Below, in pieces: positions 1 to 9,290 of a DNA stretch of 64,000 nucleotides. The notes beneath the pieces are model-generated. The model did no database searches and was not told where the DNA came from. It worked only from the letters and a program-made list of their open reading frames with translations. The DNA is from Allolobophora icterica (lineage: Eukaryota; Annelida; Clitellata; Crassiclitellata; Lumbricidae), in NCBI GenBank assembly GCA_963556255.1, contig OY744605.1, positions 11,971,140-12,035,139 of the forward strand, given 5' to 3'. The position numbers and the translations under genes are program-made. The number at the start of each line of letters is the position of its first letter. Within the stretch, counting starts at the first letter, position 1.

Positions 1-96
1 GCACAGAAATACACATAACATGTTATGTTATGTTAAATTGTGTTACTCTGTGTTATGTTATGTTATATTAAGTGTTGCTCAGCAGACGTTACTCAC

Positions 97-191
97 ATCC
101 TGTTGTCGGTCGATCCATTGGTTGTTCTGATATTGTTGCTTCTTTTTACTTCCACCATCGGCAAACTTCGCGGTAAGTTGTTCTTTGTATC
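97..191 (-). CDS. RBMS: RBMS/shep-like gene, exon after RRM2 (KFADGG exon)
   Basis: This 95-bp exon encodes the segment that follows RRM2 in RBMS/alan shepard proteins, with the family hallmark KFADGG followed by a basic, Gln-rich stretch (SKKKQQYQNNQW). On the minus strand the acceptor is ...TTGACAG at 192-193 and the donor is GTGAGT at 96-91. It enters in phase 1: the single G left over from exon 8752-8971 plus GA completes Gly, giving LPG-YKEQ. It leaves in phase 0, so the next exon lies before base 1. Family members bind single-stranded AU-rich RNA or DNA and regulate RNA stability and translation. The exon is separated from the previous one by 8.56 kb of intron that contains the LTR retrotransposon. 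Confidence 0.88.
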
Positions 192-196
192 CTGTC

Positions 197-288
197 AACA
201 GCAACAGTAAAACAACAGTAAAACAACAGTAAAGCAACAGTAATGCAACAGTGCAGCAACAGTAGAGCAACAGCAAAGCAACACTACT
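197..288. repeat. 11-bp tandem repeat beside a splice acceptor
   Basis: About eight degenerate copies of an 11-bp unit (CAACAGTAAAA-like) begin a few bases from the acceptor of the 97-191 exon. On the transcribed minus strand they read as TTGCTTTACTG units and make up most of the pyrimidine-rich intron end. Confidence 0.8.
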
Positions 289-313
289 AAATGTAATGTG
301 AAGTCATCTAAAG

Positions 314-400
314 CAGTGCTTCCCAAACTGTGGTCCGCGGACCGGTGCCGGTCCGCGAGCCCTCAGTTGCCAGTCCGCAAAGTGAGCCAAAAAACCGATA
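314..400 (+). mobile_element. hAT-type transposon end (fragment)
   Basis: The segment starts CAGTGCTTCCCAAACTGTGG and continues with GGTCCGCGGACC palindromes, typical of Charlie-like hAT termini. It resembles the complete hAT MITE at 27664. I found no matching 3' terminus downstream, so it appears truncated, and no target duplication can be assigned. Confidence 0.5.
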
Positions 401-479
401 GAAGCATGTTCGATTGGGTCTCGCTTCAACCTGTTTTAAAAAAACACGATTGTCTCACTATCAAAACCATATTTTCCAT

Positions 480-1600
480 CTAAATTAAAAAGATTTGTTC
501 TTGGAGTAAATGTATTTCAGCTATTGTAAACGAAAACTGCCGAAGAAATAGTTATTCTCGAGACGGATTGCTGAAAGGTCAAATAGAAGTTGTTGTTCGC
601 CTTTACTAGAAATTTTGATCACAACATTTGCGGATTTTGACCGGTAATTATAAACGGGATGTGACTTATCTCTTTCTTCTTTAATAACCCGGTCACTGCT
701 TCCGTCAACAGAAAATGAATAGCTCTGCTTTTAGATTTGATATTGTAAGTATAATATATTATAAATTTGAAAATTACAACAATTAAAAATACCACCCCGG
801 AGACGAGGACGGCGTTCTCTAAGCTTAAACACAATTCTGTTAGGCCCCCCTATATAGTTTCTTAGAGCCTGATGGATTTTCGTACCTCGAGCTTTAAAAA
901 AATATTAATAAACAGCACAAACATGCATATTTATACTTTTTTTGAAAAAATGCAACTTTTTTGATTCATATCAGATCAGTATTCAGTTGATATTTAGTAC
1001 TGAATTATATACCTGCGCTACTATTAATAAATAATTTAACTTTATTGACCCAACTTACAGATAAAAATAATTAATAAATTGGGCATCGTTCCTGCTGCAA
1101 TGGGAAAATTCCTGCTTGTCCATCACACTGAAAGTAAATTCCTGCCAGTCTGTCACACTGAACTAAAGCAAGGCATATACCAGTATGTAGCATTTATGGA
1201 TGCATTGGTATACATATGCATGAACTAGTATGTACCAGTATTTTTAGTACATGTGCCAACAGGCTTAAAAATTGGATGCACACCCCCAAAAACTGGAAGC
1301 ACAACCCTCCCTTCCCCTCTCATCCCCACCCGTCCCTTGGCCGCCACTCATACTCATACACTGAAAATGACTCAGAGTGACTCATAAAAAATTTCAATTT
1401 AGATAACATCTAATGCTTTAACATGGCGTATTGCCGTTTAACAAAAATACAGATGCGATGCCTATTCATTGTGTGGATTTGATTTGGTGGTTGTACGAAC
1501 GTGCGTCCAAAGTGTCCGCCTGCGGGCACCTATGCCAATATATATATATATATACTTGTATGTCCTGGTATGTATTTATGTATATACATGTGCTAAATAT
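480..1600. other. Intronic AT-rich DNA, no gene seen
   Basis: This part of the RBMS intron is AT-rich. Short ORFs on either strand show no recognisable domain. A short TATA-type microsatellite (about 1537-1610) ends at the LTR element and served as its insertion target. Confidence 0.6.
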
Positions 1601-1610
1601 GTATATATAT

Positions 1611-2089
1611 TGTTGGGAGTTGGCCTTCAGCCATCCCGCCATTATCATCCTCACGTGCACTTACTAACCTTAGTTAAGACGCACCTCGTTGAAGCTAAAT
1701 GTAGGATGGTCTCGTTGACTATATATAGCAGTGTTCTTGTGTCTACAGGGAGACCGGTTTTAGTTAAGTAAGGCGTAAGACGTGCACTGGTTGTGTCACG
1801 CATTGTAAGTACCCTTTTGTGGTCGTTTTCCGAGAGTGTACCCTACGTGGTCGCTACTCATGTTTAATTGCCGGTTCTCGAGTTGTATCTTCCTTTGTGG
1901 AGTTTGTGCAGGCGTCTTCTCGGAGAGTCTGTCCTTTGACGTTTCGTTTGTCTTGTATGTGTGAGTATCGTTTCAATTTTGTACATAGTGTAAATATACG
2001 TTTTATCAATATTGCGAAAGTCTTCGTTTTTCTTGTCATTTCTCATATCATTCTAACTCACATTTCACCTCTAGACTAACAAGCTAACA
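1611..2089 (+). repeat. 5' LTR
   Basis: 479 bp, starting TGTTGGGAG and ending GCTAACA, so TGTT...AACA form the short terminal inverted repeat. It differs from the 3' LTR at 1691 (G vs T at 7236), 1775 (G vs A at 7320) and 1934 (C vs T at 7479). I see no AATAAA in it. Confidence 0.95.
1720..1727 (+). promoter_or_regulatory. LTR TATA box
   Basis: TATATATA about 110 bp into the 5' LTR is the only TATA-like motif in its first half and is unchanged in the 3' LTR (7265-7272). Its role as the promoter of the element is inferred from position. Confidence 0.55.
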
Positions 2090-2091
2090 TA

Positions 2092-2104
2092 TGGGGGCTC
2101 GTCC
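2092..2104 (+). other. Primer binding site, tRNA-Pro type
   Basis: TGGGGGCTCGTCC begins two bases after the LTR end. These 13 bases equal the start of the tRNA-Pro primer site known from murine leukaemia virus, so they should pair with the 3' end of tRNA-Pro. The match stops after 13 bases (TTAAAA follows). Confidence 0.8.
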
Positions 2105-2230
2105 TTAAAATTCACCGTTTTCCGTTTTGTTATATTGGAAATTTCAAAATTGGAAATTGGGTCTGCGTAATTGCGTATTTGACGGTTTCTTTGGAAGTTG
2201 TACACGTTTTTGTGCATACGACTTTGTATC

Positions 2231-5200
2231 ATGGCTACATTTGGGTCTGATACATCGGCAACCGCTTCTCCGGTTGGGAGTGGCCTTCACTCTCCGGTGA
2301 CTAAGCCTTTGAGTTTGTACGACATCTTCGATATGTCGGCTGATGAATTAACGCTTGAATTAGAGAAATTAGATCAAGACACTAGAGGCATGAGTAAGCC
2401 TCAAATGCAGAAAGTTCTTGCTAAATTGAGAACGCAGGAAAAAGATGTGTTCCATTTTGGATTTAGACCGCAGGAGATTGGGTCTCGGGAAGCGGTAGAA
2501 AAGACTGAATTGACGAAGTTAGATAGTGACAGAGAATTTCAATTGGAGAAATTGAGAATAGAGAGTGAAGACAGAAAGCGAGAACGAGAGGCTGAAGACA
2601 GAAAGCGAGAACGAGAGGCTGAAGACAGAAAGCAAGAACGAGAGGCTGAAGACAGAAAGGCTGAATTGCAGGAAAAATTGAAGATGGAGGAAAGAGAACG
2701 AGTGAGGAGAGCAGAGAGTGAAGACAAAGTCAGGAAAGCGGAAATGGAGAAAATTCAGGCTGAACTACAAGAGAAAGAGAGGCAGAGACAATATGAGTTA
2801 GAGCTAAAGCGCATCGAGGCTAAGGTTTTGAACCCAGGTCCTGAACAGGACAAAGATGTGTTTCGCATGGCTTCTGCCATCAAATTGGTCCCTAAATTTG
2901 ACGAGACAAATATAGAGCATTACTTTGTTTCCTTTGAGAAGGCTATGACCATTCATAAATTTCCAAGAGATAAATGGACTGCGTTGTTACACCCTCAATT
3001 AACTGGTAAAGCTCAACAGGTTTTTTCGGAGTTATCTCTTGAGGACTGTAAGAATTATGACACCCTAAAACAGGCTTTGTTGACTGCATTCGCTAGGGTG
3101 CCGGAATTTTACAGGAAGAGTTTTAGAACTTTGGTTAAGGGTGCGCAGGAGACTTACTCTGCTTTCGCTTTCCGCTTAGCGTTACCTTTTCAAAGGTGGC
3201 TGGAAGGTGAAGATGCGTTTAATGACTTGACTAAGGCCTTTGAAGTCTTTAAGCTTGAGCAGTTTGTGACTTGCTTGCCTGTTGAAATCCATAGATGGAT
3301 AATTGACAAAAAGCCCGCGACAGTTTCAGCCGCTGCGAAGTTGGCAGACGAATTTGCTATTCTATATAAGCCCTTCCCTGTGCATGCTTCTGTCTTGCAT
3401 TCGAATGATGAAAAACTGGAAAATTTTGGATTTGGTCGTGATTCGGGTCGTGGAGCAAAAGCCCATTGGTCGCCGAAAAATTTCCGTAAAGAGGGCCAAT
3501 TTCAATTTCACAAGTCATTTGACTCCCAGATTGTTTGTACTTACTGCGGTAAATCTAATCATGGGGTTTCTTCATGTTACAAATTACATCCAGAATTGAG
3601 GTCAAAACGGGATTTCGCTGCTCAGCAGAACACCAATCCTAGGAATGTAGAATTAGTTACGGGCGTAGATACGTCTGTACAAGTGAAGGATGGGCCGACT
3701 AAAATGGTCGACGCTGGCTACTTGTCATTCTGTTCGTCTGGCTATGTGTATACGCCCACTGGACTTTCTCGCAATATTGTTGTGTTAAGAGATACTGGTT
3801 CTTTGCAAAGCTTGGCTAGCAAGGAATTATTGCATGCTAATGAGTTCTGTAACACCGGTGAGGTTCGCCTTATTAGAGGTATCTCGGGTGTCACGCTTCG
3901 TGTTCCTTTGGTTGAAATTCGAGTTGAGTCTAAATTTGCTAACGGCACTATCTTATGTGGGTTGGTAGACCATTTGCCACCTGGCATTCACGTTCTAATT
4001 GGTAACGACTTGGATAGTCCACAAGATGAGATAAATGTGGGAGTGACGACGCGCGCTCAAACTAAATTGACCGATTCTGGCTCTTTACCTGTGTCGCATA
4101 CTCAATCTGTAGAAGATAAGTCTGCTGATATAAATGTGCAGTTAGACGTAGACTTGAGTGCCTTATTCAAAGAGTCTACTGCAGTGCATGCTGATTTAAC
4201 CAATGTAGTGTCGCGCGAGACTTTAATTGATATGCAGAAAGCCGATACGTCTTTGCTTCCCTTGTATCAGCTGGTTGAGCGAAGGGATGGTCAATATATG
4301 GAACGCCAATCGTATTCGATTGTTAACGGAATTTTGGTGAGGCAGTGGAAGGATTTAGATACGCCTGATGATGTAGGGTACACGCAAATTGTTGTTCCTA
4401 CGCAGTTGCGTGCTAAGTTATTGTACGTTGCTCATGATATCCCTGCAAGTGGTCACTTGGGTGTGAAGAAAACTTTGGACCGCTTAATGCGTCATTTTTA
4501 TTGGCCTGGCATTAATTCTTCTGTTCGTACCTATTGTCGAACATGTGATGTCTGTCAGAGACTAGGTAAGGGGGCACCTCCCTCTCGGGCGCCTCTGATA
4601 AATCTTCCTGTCATAGCGGAACCTTTTTCCCGCCTGGCAATCGATACAGTTGGACCCCTAAGTGTGTGTGATGGTACGAGAAATCGTTTCATACTTACCG
4701 TTATTGACTTGGCAACACACTATCCTTTTGCATTTCCGTTGAGAAACCACACGGCGCATGATGTAGCGAAATGCTTAATATCTGTGTTCACAATGTTTGG
4801 GTTTCCAACTGAGATTTTGTCGGATTGTGGCACTGACTTCATGTCTGATTTGATGCAAATTTTTCTGCAAGAATGTGGTGTGGTGCAGTTGAAAACTAGT
4901 CCCTATCATCCTCAGAGTAATGGGTGTTGCGAGAAATTTAACAGAACGTTGAAAGACATGCTTAAGGCAATTGTTGAGGATTTTCCTGGCAACTGGGATC
5001 AAATTTTGCCGTGGGTTCTATTTGCCTACCGTGAAGTTCCTGTACAAGGACTAGGTTTCAGTAGTTTTGATCTTGTCTTTGGAAGGTGTGTGAATGGACC
5101 TTTGCGTTTGATAAAGCAGAGTTGGTTGAATGATGATGTTTTGTCTGGAGTGAGTAAGACAAATCTAGTTGACTTTGTGATGGATTTGCGTGAACGAATT

Positions 5201-6952
5201 CGTACGTCTGTACGTATGGCGAATGAGAATGCGTTAGTTGCACAGTCAAAATCTAAACAATGGTATGATAGGTGTGCAAAAGCTGTTGACTTTGAAATTG
5301 GACAGAAGGTTTTGTTGCTTTTGCCGTTGATTGGAAAGCCACTTGAGGCTAAGTATGCTGGCCCATATGTCGTTTTGGAAAGGTTGGGACCTGTTGACTA
5401 TTTGGTTGCCACACCGGATAGACGGAAATGTAAACGTGTTGTGCATGTTAACCTCATGAAGAAATATGAGTCGCGTGTTGATTGTACACCTACACTTGAT
5501 GTCGGTTTGGTTGTGCCTGCAAGTGTGAATGTGTCTGAGTCGCCTAAATTAGAAGAGGTGGTCGCAAATAGTCCTTTGGATTTTGTGCAACGGGATGAAT
5601 TGCTGGGCATGCTTAGTACGTTTAAGGGTGTGTTTAGCGATGTACCTGGCAAGACTTCACTTATTGTACACCGTATTGAGCTGATACCTGGTGCACGACC
5701 AGTACGGCAGACAGCCTATCGGTTGCATCCTGAGCGTATGGCACAGGTAGACAAAGAGATTAAAGGCCTAATTGAAGAAGGCATTGTAGAGGAATCCGAA
5801 AGTGCGTGGGCTTCGCCTATTGTACTTGTACCTAAATCGGATGGGTCTTTGCGGCTGTGCACAGACTTTCGTAAGTTGAATGCGCTTACGGTAGCCGATC
5901 CTTTTCCGATGCCACGTGTGGAATCTTTAATTGACAAGGTTGGACAAGCCAAATTTCTGACTAAGCTTGACGCGACACGGGGCTTCTGGCAGGTTCCGAT
6001 TCATAGTCAATCGATCCCTTTAACTGGATTTGTAACCCCACATGGTCATTATCAGTGGCGCTATATGGCGTTCGGTCTAAGAAACGCACCTGCCTCGTTT
6101 TCACGTTTGGTTGCGAAACTGTTGCATGGTTTAGATGAGTTTTGTGACGGATATTTAGATGACTTGATAATTTTCAGTTCTTCTTGGAATGATCATTTAT
6201 CTCACTTGAAAAGAGTGTTGACACGCATTGCTAACGCTAAACTTACATTGAATTTGAAGAAGTGTGTCTTTGCTAATGCACAGATAGATTTTCTGGGTCA
6301 CCATATTGGTTTGAACTCTATTCAGCCACGCATGCAGAAGGTCGAGTCTTTGCTAAGATTTCCGCGTCCTGAAAATAAGAAGCAGGTTCAGTCTTTTCTG
6401 GGTTTGGCTGGTTATTACCGCAAGTTCCTGCCGCATTACTCTCAGTTAACGTTACCTCTTACTTTGTTACTTAAGAAAGGTCACAGGTTTACTTGGTCTC
6501 CTGAGGCTGAGAATGCATTCATTGATTTGAAGTCTAGGATGGCTTCACGGCCTATACTTAAACCGCCAGATTTTGACAAACCTTTTTATTTGGCTGTAGA
6601 TGCTTCGTACTTTTGTTTGGGAGGTTGTCTATTTCAGATAACGGACGAGATTGAACATCCGGTCTGCTACCTGAGTCGGAAGTTGAGTTCGGCGGAAGTA
6701 CGCTATTCGACCATTGAGAAGGAGGCACTTGCGCTGGTGGTCGGTGTACGCGCGTTCAGCGTGTACTTTGGTTCCGCTCCAGTGGTTGTCTATACGGACC
6801 ATAGTCCACTCCAGTTCATAAATCGCATGGCTCCTTCGAATGCGAAACTTTTGCGATGGAGTCTTGAACTCCAACAGTACTCATTGAACATTAAGCATCG
6901 GCGTGGTCGAGACAATGTGTTACCAGACATATTAAGTCGCCCCTCAGTTTAA
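2231..6952 (+). CDS. Gag-Pol polyprotein, order Gag-PR-IN-RT-RH
   Basis: The ORF encodes 1573 residues with no frameshift or stop between Gag and Pol. The ATG at 2231 is chosen because the frame opens upstream only with a TTG. In order: charged coiled coil (about 85-200); capsid region with SCAN-like motif EQFVTCLP (343-350); CCHC knuckle C436/C439/H444/C449; aspartic protease DTG at 521; integrase HHCC zinc finger (H735, H742, C772, C775) and DD35E core (D805, D865, E901); GPY/F module (GPY at 1044); RT with D1247 and YLDD (D1310, D1311); RNase H with D1457, E1496 and D1523. All key catalytic residues are present. The product should copy its RNA into cDNA and integrate it. A fused Gag-Pol leaves unexplained how excess Gag is made. 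Confidence 0.95.
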   Translation: MATFGSDTSATASPVGSGLHSPVTKPLSLYDIFDMSADELTLELEKLDQDTRGMSKPQMQKVLAKLRTQEKDVFHFGFRPQEIGSREAVEKTELTKLDSDREFQLEKLRIESEDRKREREAEDRKREREAEDRKQEREAEDRKAELQEKLKMEERERVRRAESEDKVRKAEMEKIQAELQEKERQRQYELELKRIEAKVLNPGPEQDKDVFRMASAIKLVPKFDETNIEHYFVSFEKAMTIHKFPRDKWTALLHPQLTGKAQQVFSELSLEDCKNYDTLKQALLTAFARVPEFYRKSFRTLVKGAQETYSAFAFRLALPFQRWLEGEDAFNDLTKAFEVFKLEQFVTCLPVEIHRWIIDKKPATVSAAAKLADEFAILYKPFPVHASVLHSNDEKLENFGFGRDSGRGAKAHWSPKNFRKEGQFQFHKSFDSQIVCTYCGKSNHGVSSCYKLHPELRSKRDFAAQQNTNPRNVELVTGVDTSVQVKDGPTKMVDAGYLSFCSSGYVYTPTGLSRNIVVLRDTGSLQSLASKELLHANEFCNTGEVRLIRGISGVTLRVPLVEIRVESKFANGTILCGLVDHLPPGIHVLIGNDLDSPQDEINVGVTTRAQTKLTDSGSLPVSHTQSVEDKSADINVQLDVDLSALFKESTAVHADLTNVVSRETLIDMQKADTSLLPLYQLVERRDGQYMERQSYSIVNGILVRQWKDLDTPDDVGYTQIVVPTQLRAKLLYVAHDIPASGHLGVKKTLDRLMRHFYWPGINSSVRTYCRTCDVCQRLGKGAPPSRAPLINLPVIAEPFSRLAIDTVGPLSVCDGTRNRFILTVIDLATHYPFAFPLRNHTAHDVAKCLISVFTMFGFPTEILSDCGTDFMSDLMQIFLQECGVVQLKTSPYHPQSNGCCEKFNRTLKDMLKAIVEDFPGNWDQILPWVLFAYREVPVQGLGFSSFDLVFGRCVNGPLRLIKQSWLNDDVLSGVSKTNLVDFVMDLRERIRTSVRMANENALVAQSKSKQWYDRCAKAVDFEIGQKVLLLLPLIGKPLEAKYAGPYVVLERLGPVDYLVATPDRRKCKRVVHVNLMKKYESRVDCTPTLDVGLVVPASVNVSESPKLEEVVANSPLDFVQRDELLGMLSTFKGVFSDVPGKTSLIVHRIELIPGARPVRQTAYRLHPERMAQVDKEIKGLIEEGIVEESESAWASPIVLVPKSDGSLRLCTDFRKLNALTVADPFPMPRVESLIDKVGQAKFLTKLDATRGFWQVPIHSQSIPLTGFVTPHGHYQWRYMAFGLRNAPASFSRLVAKLLHGLDEFCDGYLDDLIIFSSSWNDHLSHLKRVLTRIANAKLTLNLKKCVFANAQIDFLGHHIGLNSIQPRMQKVESLLRFPRPENKKQVQSFLGLAGYYRKFLPHYSQLTLPLTLLLKKGHRFTWSPEAENAFIDLKSRMASRPILKPPDFDKPFYLAVDASYFCLGGCLFQITDEIEHPVCYLSRKLSSAEVRYSTIEKEALALVVGVRAFSVYFGSAPVVVYTDHSPLQFINRMAPSNAKLLRWSLELQQYSLNIKHRRGRDNVLPDILSRPSV
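2567..2659 (+). repeat. 27-bp tandem repeat inside gag
   Basis: About 3.4 copies of a 27-bp unit encode the nonapeptide EDRKREREA in the Gag coiled coil. The repeats are almost identical, implying recent in-frame expansion. Confidence 0.9.
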
Positions 6953-7141
6953 ATGTACGAACTGTCCTTATATTTCTACGGACTGTCAGTCTCTTTTGTT
7001 ACGCCTACATAGATGATTCTCTTTTTGTGTTGTAAACGTTTTAGTGGACTGTTATGTTGTTGAACTTTAGAGATAGTTTCAATTCATGTACATTTGTAGT
7101 TTCTGCATGGTCGGAAACACTTTAAATGTTTCCTCTTTTTC

Positions 7142-7155
7142 GTAGTGGGGGGGTC
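7142..7155 (+). other. Polypurine tract
   Basis: A run of seven G within GTAGTGGGGGGGTC ends immediately before the 3' LTR, the usual place of the plus-strand primer. It is G-rich and carries pyrimidines, so it is not a perfect purine tract. Confidence 0.65.
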
Positions 7156-7634
7156 TGTTGGGAGTTGGCCTTCAGCCATCCCGCCATTATCATCCTCACG
7201 TGCACTTACTAACCTTAGTTAAGACGCACCTCGTTTAAGCTAAATGTAGGATGGTCTCGTTGACTATATATAGCAGTGTTCTTGTGTCTACAGGGAGACC
7301 GGTTTTAGTTAAGTAAGGCATAAGACGTGCACTGGTTGTGTCACGCATTGTAAGTACCCTTTTGTGGTCGTTTTCCGAGAGTGTACCCTACGTGGTCGCT
7401 ACTCATGTTTAATTGCCGGTTCTCGAGTTGTATCTTCCTTTGTGGAGTTTGTGCAGGCGTCTTCTCGGAGAGTCTGTCTTTTGACGTTTCGTTTGTCTTG
7501 TATGTGTGAGTATCGTTTCAATTTTGTACATAGTGTAAATATACGTTTTATCAATATTGCGAAAGTCTTCGTTTTTCTTGTCATTTCTCATATCATTCTA
7601 ACTCACATTTCACCTCTAGACTAACAAGCTAACA
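7156..7634 (+). repeat. 3' LTR
   Basis: 479 bp, 476 of them identical to the 5' LTR. It is followed directly by (AT)n. The 203 bp between the pol stop codon and this LTR hold no further ORF, so there is no env-like gene. Confidence 0.95.
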
Positions 7635-7701
7635 ATATATATATATATATATGTGCATATATACCAGTTGGCAATCCAGCACATTAATCGCTTGGCTAAG
7701 T

Positions 7702-7795
7702 AAGTAAGTAAGTAAGTAAGTATATTCTTAATTAACCAATTGCTAATCACAGTTTAGCAATTGGTTAATAAAGAATTTACTTACTCACTTACTTA
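7702..7795. repeat. Long imperfect hairpin
   Basis: Arms 7702-7746 and 7754-7795 are near-complementary: TTAATTAACCAATTGCTAA is answered by TTAGCAATTGGTTAATAA, and (TAAG)n by (CTTA)n. The loop is about 7 bases. It could be a miniature foldback element; no target duplication is evident. Confidence 0.7.
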
Positions 7796-8039
7796 TACTG
7801 CAATGCAACTCAGGTCTCCCTAAATAACTCACTCAGCCACACTCACGAGCACCCATAATACTGCCTTAACTTTAACAAGATACCAGTCAAGTATAACACC
7901 CCCCTCGGCGAGCCAGGCAACAGGAAACATCAACCGCATGCGTACCATAAAAGGTCAATGTATCTGTTAAGTATTCTTCAATGTAAGCAAACAAGTACTC
8001 CCAGTACAACAAAGTACATTCAATAACTATAGTTATCCA

Positions 8040-8720
8040 GGAAGAGGAAGCATACTGTGGAAGTATTTGCAGTGTAAGGGAGTATGCACTGCCAAAGTAC
8101 TCCCCAATACATAGAGTACATGCACACCCAAAGTACTCCCATATAACCCAAAGTACATGTACATGAACTCTCAAAGTCCTCCCCATTATCACAAGTACAA
8201 GCACTCTCAAAGCACTGCCATAACCCCAAAGCAAATGCTTCCAAAGTACATAAACTCCCAAAGTCCTCCCCAATACCAAAAAGCACATGCACTCCCAAAG
8301 CATTCCCAATACCCTAAAGTACATGCACTAACAAAGTACTCCCCAATACCATCAAGTACATGCACTCCCAAAGTACTCCCAAACACATAAAGTACATGCA
8401 CTTCCAAAGTACTCCCACATACCATCAAGTACATACACTCCCAAAGTACTCCCAAATACCCAAAAGCACATGAACTCCCAAAGCACTCCCAATATCATAA
8501 AATACGTGCACTCCCAAAGAACTCCCAATACCATAAAGTATATGCACTCCAAAAGTACTCACCAAAAGTACATGCAATCCCAAGGTACTCCCCATTGCCA
8601 TGAAGTACATGCACTGCCTAAGTACTCCCAATACCATAAAGTACATGCACTCCCAGAGTACTTTTCAAAGAGTACATGCACTCCCAAAGTACTCCCCAAT
8701 ACCATAAAGTACTTTCAAGC
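8040..8720. repeat. 36-37-bp intronic minisatellite
   Basis: About 18 degenerate tandem copies of AGTACATGCACTCCCAAAG + TACTCCCCAATACCATAA. The array runs to within about 30 bp of the donor of the RBMS exon at 8752. The apparent ORFs through it come only from repetition. Confidence 0.9.
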
Positions 8721-8751
8721 ACAGTACTCTCCACAGAATACGCTAACACAC

Positions 8752-8971
8752 CTGGTAAGTACTTTCCGTTGAACGCCTGAATAACGAGTTCGCATTTCTC
8801 CTTGCTTTCCATCCTCGCGAATCCGACGCCTCGACTCATTCCGTTGTTGTCCCGAAGGATGCGCGTCGAGATCACGGATCCGTACGGCTGGAACATCCGC
8901 TCGAGGTCCGTTTCCGTGATGCACGGGGGAAGATTCGCGATGTAAAGATTTGTTGTGTCCTGCTCTTGTTG
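8752..8971 (-). CDS. RBMS: RBMS/shep-like gene, RRM2 exon
   Basis: This 220-bp exon encodes almost all of the second RNA recognition motif. RNP2 is LYIANL and RNP1 is RGVGFARM, preceded by the family signature QQEQD at the exon start and ISTRILRD between them. The acceptor is TTTACCAG at 8972-8973 and the donor GTGTGT starts at 8751. It enters in phase 0 directly after MAK of the previous exon and leaves in phase 1. The wording QQEQDxTNLYIxNLP and GVGFARMES is shared by RBMS1-3, shep and SUP-26, which gives the assignment. RRM2 cooperates with RRM1 in single-strand binding. Conserved residues are intact, so purifying selection is likely. Confidence 0.95.
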
Positions 8972-9089
8972 CTGGTAAACAAAAACATCGGCCTTCTGAG
9001 GTGAATCGGTAAGGAAACATGACATAATTATCAAAGTATAATACTAATAATAACAATAATAATAAAATTTAAATAAAAAAAGCAACTGC

Positions 9090-9290
9090 ATATGTATATA
9101 TAAATGTAAAATATGTACTAAGTAATATGTTAATATGCAGTAATACATATATGTATATACGTATGTATGCATGAATGTATGTGCATCTATGTACCTACGT
9201 ATGTATGTATGTATGTGCATATGCATGCATGCACGAAAGTATGTATAAATGTATGTATGCATTATGTATGTATTCAAAATGTCAATGCAT
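9090..9290. repeat. Degenerate TATG/CATA microsatellite
   Basis: Interrupted GTATGTATGCATG-type tetranucleotide repeats in the intron between the RRM2 exon and exon 10149-10240. Confidence 0.85.

Larger units (their letters stand above)
1611..7634 (+). mobile_element. Complete Gmr1-like Gypsy LTR retrotransposon
   Basis: The 6024-bp element has identical-length LTRs (1611-2089 and 7156-7634), a tRNA-Pro-type primer site, one long ORF and a G-rich polypurine tract. The ORF order Gag-PR-IN-RT-RNaseH puts integrase before reverse transcriptase, as in Ty1/copia, although the sequences are Ty3/Gypsy type. That combination is known from Gmr1-like elements. Three differences between the LTRs indicate recent insertion. 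The flanks are (AT)n on both sides, so a 4-bp ATAT duplication is compatible but cannot be told from 6 bp. The element lies inside an RBMS intron, antisense to that gene. Its ORF has no internal stop, so it may be active. Confidence 0.95.

Noticed and set aside
1819..2079. ORFs inside the LTRs (86 codons +, 60 codons -)
   Set aside because: They lie in the untranslated LTR, appear identically in both copies and have no domain. Accessory genes are not expected there.
8157..8772. Several 65-145-codon ORFs across 8.0-8.7 kb
   Set aside because: They follow the 36-37-bp minisatellite; the only real coding sequence is the RRM2 exon that begins at 8752.
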